From JBBRGG01 sp038240875 (GTDB lineage: Bacteria > Planctomycetota > Phycisphaerae > Phycisphaerales > UBA1924), in assembly GCA_038240875.1 (NCBI GenBank), contig JBBRGG010000162.1, forward strand, positions 1 through 8,350: 8,350 bases of DNA, given 5' to 3'. Positions 1-4,268 of this stretch are shown here, piece after piece. The first letter of the stretch is position 1; the number at the start of each line of letters is the position of its first letter. The position numbers and the translations under genes were made by a program. A model generated the notes under the pieces. The model was not told the origin of the DNA, ran no database searches, and worked only from the letters and a program-made list of their open reading frames with translations.

Positions 1-672
1 GGCCTCTCCACTGTCGAGCGGTGGAAGAGTGAACGCCGCGAACCAGGCCTCATCTCAACCCTCGCCCACACCGCTTCCAACCTCGCTCTGCGCACGTACT
101 TCCGTCTCTACCACCGCCTTCACATCCAAGGCATCGAACACATTCCTACATCAACGCCCTTTGTCATGGTCGCTAATCACGCGAGCCACTTGGACGCGCT
201 TGTAATTGCCGCCTGTTTGCCTCGCCGCGTGACAGGCAGCGTCTTTCCCATCGCCGCTGGCGACGTCTTCTTTGAAACCACCGTCGTGAGCGCCTTCGCC
301 GCCACACTCATCAACGCTCTTCCCATGTGGCGCAAGCGCGTAGGCAGGCACGCCTTGGACGACCTCAAAGCACGCCTTCACTCCGGCGACTGTGGCTTTA
401 TCCTCTTTCCCGAAGGAGCTCGCACCCGCGATGGCTTGCCTCTCAAGTGGAAAGCAGGCATAGGCATGATGGTCGCGGGAACTTCCGTTCCCGTAGTTCC
501 ATGCCGAATCGATGGCTGCCTTCAAGCTCTTCACCCCGACGCCAAACTTCCCCGCCCCACACGCATCTGCGTCACTATCACCGCGCCCATGCTCTTTGCC
601 CACCAACCCGACTCGCGCGAAGGGTGGGACGCAATCGCCGATGCACTTCGTGTACGCGTCGTCGGGTCGTAA
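1..672 (+). CDS. plsC: PlsC-family 1-acyl-glycerol-3-phosphate acyltransferase, 5' end cut
   Basis: The reading frame is open from the first base to TAA at 670-672, giving 223 visible residues; the true start lies outside the window. Visible residues 59-65 read NHASHLD, the N-H-x4-D catalytic motif of the glycerolipid acyltransferase family, with His60 and Asp65 as the expected catalytic pair. Residues 136-139 are FPEG, inside FPEGARTRDG, the acceptor-phosphate-binding block, followed by VPVVPCRIDG, which fits the last conserved block. Family members move an acyl chain from acyl-CoA or acyl-ACP onto lysophosphatidic acid at the inner face of the membrane, making phosphatidic acid for phospholipid synthesis. 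The segment before the NH motif (LALRTYFRLYHRLHIQG) is the usual membrane-proximal lead-in, so probably only a few tens of residues are missing. A fusion to another domain upstream cannot be excluded. The substrate could also be another lysolipid or an ornithine-type lipid. yajQ follows 43 bp downstream on the same strand. Confidence 0.88.
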   Translation, partial: GLSTVERWKSERREPGLISTLAHTASNLALRTYFRLYHRLHIQGIEHIPTSTPFVMVANHASHLDALVIAACLPRRVTGSVFPIAAGDVFFETTVVSAFAATLINALPMWRKRVGRHALDDLKARLHSGDCGFILFPEGARTRDGLPLKWKAGIGMMVAGTSVPVVPCRIDGCLQALHPDAKLPRPTRICVTITAPMLFAHQPDSREGWDAIADALRVRVVGS

Positions 673-715
673 CCACACGCGTGGCGATCTTCGCCGAGCG
701 TGGGTACGCTTGGAC

Positions 716-1207
716 ATGCCCAGCCTAGACATCGTATCAAAATTCAACTTTTCCGAGTTGGACAACGCGATCAACAACACGAACAAAGCCGTACAAACGC
801 GCTTTGACTTTCGCGGCGCAACCGCCGAGATCACGCTGGACAAGAAGGAAAAAAAGATCAAGTTCGTCGCCGACGACTCGATGAAACTGCGTGGCTTGAT
901 CGAAATGTTTCAGTCCGCCGCCCACCGCCGAGGGCTCGACGCCAAAGCCTTCGACATGCCCGAGTTTGAGCCCACCCTCGCCGGCAAACTCAAGTGCGAC
1001 GCCAAGATCCGCGATGGCATCGAGCAAGACCTCGCCAAGTCCATCGTCAAAATGATCAAGGAAACCAAGCTCAAAGTCCAGCCATCGATCCAAGGCGACG
1101 AAATCCGCGTCACCGGCAAAAACATCGACGACCTTCAAGCCGTCATGAAGTTTCTTCGGGAAAGCACCCTCGAAGTGCCTCTGCAATTTGTCAACATGAA
1201 GAGCTAA
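716..1207 (+). CDS. yajQ: YajQ family nucleotide (cyclic-di-GMP) binding protein
   Basis: The gene encodes 163 residues, the same length as E. coli YajQ. The ATG at 716 gives MPSLDIVSKFNF, matching the family N-terminus (M-P-S-F/L-D-I-V-S). The open frame continues upstream to about 512, but that part overlaps plsC and is not family sequence. Other family hallmarks are the run N-N-T-N-K-A-V-Q-T-R-F-D-F-R-G, then KFVADD, the KVQPSIQGD strand-turn, VTGKNIDDLQ, and the C-terminal VPLQFVN. The fold is two ferredoxin-like domains. In Xanthomonas a homologue binds cyclic di-GMP and acts with a transcription regulator; in other bacteria the role is unclear and nucleotide or RNA binding has been proposed. 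The protein should be cytoplasmic. No Shine-Dalgarno sequence is visible before the ATG, so translation may depend on plsC translation 43 bp upstream. The last codons and stop are repeated 18 bp further on (see repeat at 1196-1225). Confidence 0.95.
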   Translation: MPSLDIVSKFNFSELDNAINNTNKAVQTRFDFRGATAEITLDKKEKKIKFVADDSMKLRGLIEMFQSAAHRRGLDAKAFDMPEFEPTLAGKLKCDAKIRDGIEQDLAKSIVKMIKETKLKVQPSIQGDEIRVTGKNIDDLQAVMKFLRESTLEVPLQFVNMKS

Positions 1208-1225
1208 GCCGGGATGAAGAGCTAA
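1196..1225 (+). repeat. Short direct duplication of the yajQ 3' end
   Basis: The 12 bases ATGAAGAGCTAA, encoding the last three residues and stop of yajQ (Met-Lys-Ser-stop), occur at 1196-1207 and again at 1214-1225, offset by 18 bp. The second copy lies outside the gene. It looks like a small tandem duplication with drift in the last 6 bases of the unit. Confidence 0.8.
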
Positions 1226-1271
1226 CGCACGCTACATAAAACAACTCTTGGTGCAATCCCTGCTGTATCAA

Positions 1272-1295
1272 GTACCCTCTCTCTCCAAGAGAAGG
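1272..1295. repeat. Palindromic intergenic repeat, copy A
   Basis: This is a 24-bp element whose reverse complement recurs at 7512-7535 with one mismatch (23/24). It folds as an 8-bp stem (1275-1282 with 1288-1295) around the 5-base loop CTCCA. The single difference creates a C-A mismatch in plus-strand RNA but a tolerated G-U pair in minus-strand RNA. It starts 65 bp after the yajQ stop and is followed on the plus strand by CTTTATCGTT, only a weak T tract. It could act as a poor terminator or an mRNA 3'-end stabiliser for yajQ. As a repeat it resembles the REP-like palindromes found in many bacterial genomes. Confidence 0.7.
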
Positions 1296-1452
1296 CTTTA
1301 TCGTTACTTTCTACACGCAGCTACGCTCGTTATTCAAGTATTAATCGTATGATTCGGATCATAATAGCGATGGATTGCTCTGTCTTGCCTCGCCTTTACT
1401 TGCCCTTGTCGCTTTTCGTTTTTCGCTTTAGACTTCGCTTCTTTCGCTTTGT

Positions 1453-1481
1453 AAAAAAGCCCAGACCTTTCAGTCCGAGCT
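1453..1481 (-). terminator. Rho-independent terminator of the basic-protein gene
   Basis: Read on the minus strand, AGCTCGGAC (1481-1473) pairs with GTCTGGGCT (1466-1458) in a 9-bp stem containing two G-U pairs, with a 6-base loop. An uninterrupted T run follows at once (complement of A 1453-1458, the first of which pairs in the stem). The two G-U pairs would become A-C mismatches on the plus strand, so the structure is oriented for the minus-strand gene, whose stop codon lies 34 bp before the stem. Confidence 0.88.
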
Positions 1482-1515
1482 TTGATTAATCTTTAATTCT
1501 CTTGCGTCCCCAGCC

Positions 1516-1881
1516 TTACGCCTTGGCTTCGGGCTTCTTCGCAGGCTTCGGAGCCGTAGCAGGCTTTGCTGCCGCCGTCGGCTTCGCGGCCGCTGCTGGC
1601 TTCACGGCTTTTTCGCCACCCTTATCACCAGCAGGCTTATCCATAGCAACCTTCTCAGCCTTGGGTGCAACCTTTACAGGCTTCTCGCTGCCCATGGGCT
1701 TGGTCGGAATCGCAGCGGGCTTGGAGGCCGCACCGGTCGTAGATTCTGAACCGCTATTCGCGCCCAGGGTAACGGGGATCCACTTGCTCTTCCACATGCG
1801 CGTCTTGCCCTTGCGGCGCTTAGTGTGCCAACGAACCTTCTTGAGTTTCACGCCGTTTGCATCGATCTTGAACTCAGCCAT
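1516..1881 (-). CDS. Small basic protein with histone-H1-like Lys/Ala/Pro tail, unknown function
   Basis: I do not recognise this family. The 121-residue protein has two parts. Residues 1-37 begin MAEFKIDANGVKL and are strongly basic and Trp-containing (RWHTKRRKGKTRMWKSKW), which looks like a small nucleic-acid-binding module. From about residue 45 to the end the sequence is low complexity, built from Lys, Ala, Pro, Gly and Val, and ends in KP-spaced repeats (PKPAKKPEAKA). Such tails occur in H1-like and AlgP-like bacterial DNA-compacting proteins. I chose the ATG at 1881 because CTCCC at 1891-1895 gives GGGAG on the minus strand 9 bases upstream. An in-frame ATG at 1944 (142 residues) lacks a good ribosome site, and the frame opens at a TTG at 1989. 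The gene ends in a strong intrinsic terminator. It is probably a real gene: the terminator, the ribosome site and the typical tail composition agree. A role in DNA or RNA binding is inference from charge only. Confidence 0.75.
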   Translation of the reverse strand: MAEFKIDANGVKLKKVRWHTKRRKGKTRMWKSKWIPVTLGANSGSESTTGAASKPAAIPTKPMGSEKPVKVAPKAEKVAMDKPAGDKGGEKAVKPAAAAKPTAAAKPATAPKPAKKPEAKA

Positions 1882-1890
1882 ACCATCGAT

Positions 1891-1895
1891 CTCCC
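1891..1895 (-). promoter_or_regulatory. Ribosome binding site that favours the start at 1881
   Basis: On the minus strand these bases read GGGAG and stand 9 bases before the ATG at 1881. The competing in-frame ATG at 1944 is preceded by CTAATCACGAT, which has no purine-rich core. Confidence 0.55.
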
Positions 1896-2207
1896 GCGCG
1901 TTCTTCGCGCCACACTTCGACGTGCTCTTGCACCATCGGCTCATATCGTGATTAGGCTCACGCCGCTCCGTTGCGACATGACTACCCAAATCGTTGTCAA
2001 TCTACCCACATTCATCTCAAACTCGCGCCTCGTTAGCTACTTAAAGCCACTTGCCGAAGCGAACCACAAGCATAGTCACCAACGCTCGCCCACGCTCGGC
2101 TCTTCCCAACACGCGACTGCGCCCTGGTTTCACGGGCACCGTCCATGTTCGTGCGCCAAATTGAGGTACTTAGGCAGTATTCATGCTGTAAATTGGCCTC
2201 TTTATCG

Positions 2208-2213
2208 TACAAT
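2208..2213 (+). promoter_or_regulatory. Possible -10 element giving a leaderless esterase mRNA
   Basis: TACAAT matches five of six positions of the TATAAT consensus. Its end is 8 bases before the ATG at 2222, so a transcript starting 6-8 bases downstream would begin at or next to the start codon. The absence of any Shine-Dalgarno sequence before this ATG is consistent with that. No good -35 is visible at 16-18 bases, which keeps confidence low. Confidence 0.3.
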
Positions 2214-2223
2214 TGCATGCAAT
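2212..2223. repeat. 12-bp perfect palindrome overlapping the esterase start codon
   Basis: ATTGCATGCAAT is its own reverse complement and its last two bases are the first two of the ATG at 2222-2224. A palindrome at this spot could be an operator half-site pair or a sequence occluding the start in RNA, or it may be chance. Confidence 0.6.
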
Positions 2224-4060
2224 GAAGCACCACCAACCGCTCAATAAACCCGCCCCTCTCAACGCGCGCGCATTTCCTTCAATTGGGAATGCCCGCACGC
2301 TTCGCAAGGCTGTCTCCCAAGGGCATTCTACCCGGACAGGGTATCTTGTCGTTCACCTGCTACAAGCTCTGGCGCTACTGGTAGCGTTCGCGTGTGCCAC
2401 AATTGTGCCTGTGATGTCTCCCGCTCTTGCTCAAAGCCCAGTCCAGGGTTTAGCCCCTCGTCAAAGCGTCGTCTTCGAGATCAACCGCGCCACCACCGTC
2501 GGCCAATCTGTCTTCGTCGTCGGTAACACGCCCGAACTCGGCGACGACGACCTTCGCCTTGCCCCCAAACTTTCCGCCGCGGCGTATCCACTTTGGCGCG
2601 CCACGATCTCGCTTCCCGCAGGCAAGTCCTTCACCTATCGCTACATCATCCGTAACGACGCGCCAGGCCAAACCTCTCTCGCCACCAATGGCTCAACCTT
2701 CGCTGGCCCCTTCACTATCACCACGTCTGCACAAGCTACCGCCACACGCGCCAAAGCTCTCTGGCTCACGTGGAATCGTCCCGGCCCCATCCTTTATTGG
2801 CGTACGCGCCCAACCCCGGGTACCAACACACCTTTCGCCGCTCTACCTCTTCAACGCTTCGGAGCTAGTGACCCCGCTCGCCTCACCGAGTCTCGCTTCT
2901 TCGCTTGGAACTTTTCAACCGCAGGCGACACCATCGAGTTCTACTTTAACGACGCCACCAACTCATCTCGCTATCCAGCCTTTGGCAATTACACCACATC
3001 GCTCGATGGCGTCTATATCCAAGATGGCCAGTTGTACTCCTACATTCCCGCCGCCGCTCCACAGCCCGCGCGTCGCGCGTACTCGCCCGGTGCCGTACCG
3101 ACGATCTTCTCGCCACAGCTCAATGAAATTCGTGGCTATCGAGTCTTTTTGCCTCGTGGCTATGACCAGCACACGACTCGCCGATATCCGGTTCTCTACA
3201 TGCACGATGGCCAGAATATTTTTGAGTCTGGCTCGTTTGGCTCGTGGAACGCCGCTACGACAATCGTAAACGCGCAAGCCGCTTCCAACATGCGCGAAGC
3301 AATCGTCGTCGGCCTTGACAACGGCCCAAATCGTCTGACCGACTATCTGCCACCAGGAGACTTTCTTACCGGTGCCGGTCGTGCCGATCGATACCTTTCG
3401 TACGTGCGCGACACGGTCAAGCCCTTCATCGATGCAAACTTTCGCACGAATCCTAGTGACACCGGGCTCTTGGGTAGCAGCATGGGTGGCGTGGTTTCTC
3501 TCTATGGCGTGTGGGATTTCACTTCGACCTTTACTCGTGGCGGTCTCCTGTCGGGCGCGTGGCAGACGTGCCCAAATTTTCTCTCGCGCGTTCGAGCAAC
3601 ACCAATGCGCCCGGTTCGCATATGGCTCGATAGCGGCGACAGCGGTACCAGCAACGACAACTACTGGGCAACCTGGGGCCTGCGCGATCACTTCGTCGAA
3701 GCCAACCCCGCCAAAGCGGCTCTCTCGGGCGCAGTCGCCCACGCCATCGGCTATGGCCAGCAACACAACGAAGCCGCATGGACCATTCGCCTGCCGCTCG
3801 CGCTCGCATATTTGTACCCTGCACAAGAAGAGCCCAACGACCTTGTGCGCACGGTCTTTGGGCCACACTGGGATGTGAACTTCGACAACGCGATGACCAT
3901 CGATGATCTCGCTATGCAAAGCCGATCGCCTCGTGATCTTGATTTTTCAACCAATGGCGCGAGCTCGGGCAACTTGGGTGGCGACGCGACCGACACCATG
4001 CGATTGGTCGCGTTCTTGCGCAGGCTTGAACGCGAAGCGATGATCCAAGGCCGGCGCTGA
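2222..4060 (+). CDS. Secreted esterase with starch-binding (CBM20-like) and dockerin-like domains
   Basis: The 612-residue protein starts at ATG 2222; an in-frame TTG at 2213 is less likely. A long basic leader of about 40 residues precedes a hydrophobic core (LLQALALLVAFACATIV) and an ALA-Q signal cleavage site near residue 70. Residues about 78-170 look like a CBM20 starch-binding domain: VFVVGNTPELGDDDLRLAPKL, then YPLWRATISLPAGKSFTYRYI. Residues about 178-275 look like a second beta-sandwich of the CBM25/53 type (ILYWRTRP, IEFYFND, GNY). Residues about 295-535 are an esterase domain of the enterochelin-esterase/antigen-85-like family (PF00756): YPVLYMHDGQNIF, nucleophile Ser420 in GSSMGG, a catalytic acid in the LDSGDSG region (Asp470 or Asp473), and His515 in GQQHNEAAW. 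Near residues 551-562, DVNFDNAMTIDDL is a Ca-binding dockerin/EF-hand loop, and the protein ends in an RR-x-E-rich stretch. It should hydrolyse an ester outside the cytoplasm, perhaps on a glucan or acylated polysaccharide. The exact substrate cannot be read from sequence. Confidence 0.88.
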   Translation: MKHHQPLNKPAPLNARAFPSIGNARTLRKAVSQGHSTRTGYLVVHLLQALALLVAFACATIVPVMSPALAQSPVQGLAPRQSVVFEINRATTVGQSVFVVGNTPELGDDDLRLAPKLSAAAYPLWRATISLPAGKSFTYRYIIRNDAPGQTSLATNGSTFAGPFTITTSAQATATRAKALWLTWNRPGPILYWRTRPTPGTNTPFAALPLQRFGASDPARLTESRFFAWNFSTAGDTIEFYFNDATNSSRYPAFGNYTTSLDGVYIQDGQLYSYIPAAAPQPARRAYSPGAVPTIFSPQLNEIRGYRVFLPRGYDQHTTRRYPVLYMHDGQNIFESGSFGSWNAATTIVNAQAASNMREAIVVGLDNGPNRLTDYLPPGDFLTGAGRADRYLSYVRDTVKPFIDANFRTNPSDTGLLGSSMGGVVSLYGVWDFTSTFTRGGLLSGAWQTCPNFLSRVRATPMRPVRIWLDSGDSGTSNDNYWATWGLRDHFVEANPAKAALSGAVAHAIGYGQQHNEAAWTIRLPLALAYLYPAQEEPNDLVRTVFGPHWDVNFDNAMTIDDLAMQSRSPRDLDFSTNGASSGNLGGDATDTMRLVAFLRRLEREAMIQGRR

Positions 4061-4130
4061 TAGCAGTTTAGTTAGAGGCACTCTCGCGTAGCGCACATAC
4101 GCCCGCACGTACAACACGCCCGCTTTCAGC

Positions 4131-4160
4131 ACGACAGCAAAATGATCAACGACTTATAAC
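4131..4160 (+). promoter_or_regulatory. Possible sigma-70-type promoter of the sensor kinase
   Basis: ACGACA at 4131-4136 matches four of six bases of the -35 consensus. After an 18-base spacer, TATAAC at 4155-4160 matches five of six bases of the -10. Transcription would start near 4167 and leave a leader of about 100 bases before the GTG at 4269. Confidence 0.35.
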
Positions 4161-4256
4161 CACGCTCGCGTGAGTGGACGCCGCACAACAAGTAATGGTA
4201 CACAAATCGGGCACTCGCATTTATGAGCCAACGCAGAGTTGGAAACGCTTTATGCC

Positions 4257-4262
4257 GAAGGA
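4257..4262 (+). promoter_or_regulatory. Ribosome binding site that sets the kinase start at GTG 4269
   Basis: GAAGGA stands 6 bases before the GTG at 4269, an ideal distance. The upstream in-frame TTG at 4239 has no comparable site, so the shorter protein is preferred. Confidence 0.65.
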
Positions 4263-4268
4263 AATCTC

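Larger units (their letters stand above)
1208..1515. other. Intergenic region between convergent yajQ and the basic-protein gene
   Basis: This stretch is visibly richer in A+T than the flanking genes and has no credible coding frame. In order it holds the second copy of the yajQ tail (1214-1225), the palindromic repeat (1272-1295), a small 6-bp-stem inverted repeat TATGAT-TCGG-ATCATA at 1348-1363, a pyrimidine-rich stretch with four TCGCTT words (1409-1449), and a strong minus-strand terminator (1453-1481). The convergent arrangement of the two flanking genes fits a terminator-containing spacer. Confidence 0.75.
1882..2221. other. Divergent intergenic region, regulatory for both flanking genes
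   Basis: The region lies between two genes pointing away from each other, so it should carry both promoters. On the minus strand a perfect -35 hexamer TTGACA occurs at 2000-1995, but no convincing -10 stands at normal spacing. On the plus strand TACAAT at 2208-2213 is a good -10 without a clear -35. I see no RNA gene and no credible ORF. If the basic protein actually starts at 1944, the region shrinks to 1945-2221. Confidence 0.5.
4061..4268. other. Intergenic region between esterase and sensor kinase
   Basis: About 208 bp without a credible gene. A short frame from ATG 4223 overlaps the kinase and resembles nothing. No hairpin with a T run follows the esterase. ACGCCCGC occurs twice (4099-4106 and 4116-4123) with a 17-bp offset. 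A possible kinase promoter lies at 4131-4160. The GC skew of the whole window changes sign inside this stretch. I found no DnaA-box-like cluster. Confidence 0.6.

Noticed and set aside
512..715. An upstream extension of the yajQ frame by 68 residues
   Set aside because: It overlaps the plsC coding region in another frame and does not resemble YajQ. The ATG at 716 gives the exact family N-terminus and the family's usual length.
1995..2000. Perfect TTGACA on the minus strand as a promoter of the basic-protein gene
   Set aside because: No hexamer resembling TATAAT stands 16-18 bases downstream, so I do not call a promoter.
2963..3919. A long minus-strand open frame of 318 residues opposite the esterase
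   Set aside because: It is the antisense of a gene with clear catalytic motifs. Long antisense frames are common in GC-biased genes, and the translation shows no domain.
4163..4181. Hairpin CCA-CTC-GCGT-GAG-TGG downstream of the esterase as a terminator
   Set aside because: The stem needs a 2-base bulge and no T run follows.
4145..4235. DnaA boxes supporting an origin at the skew switch
   Set aside because: TTATAACCA (4154-4162) and TTATGAGCC (4221-4229) only loosely resemble TTATCCACA, and there is no cluster or AT-rich unwinding region. An origin remains only a hypothesis.
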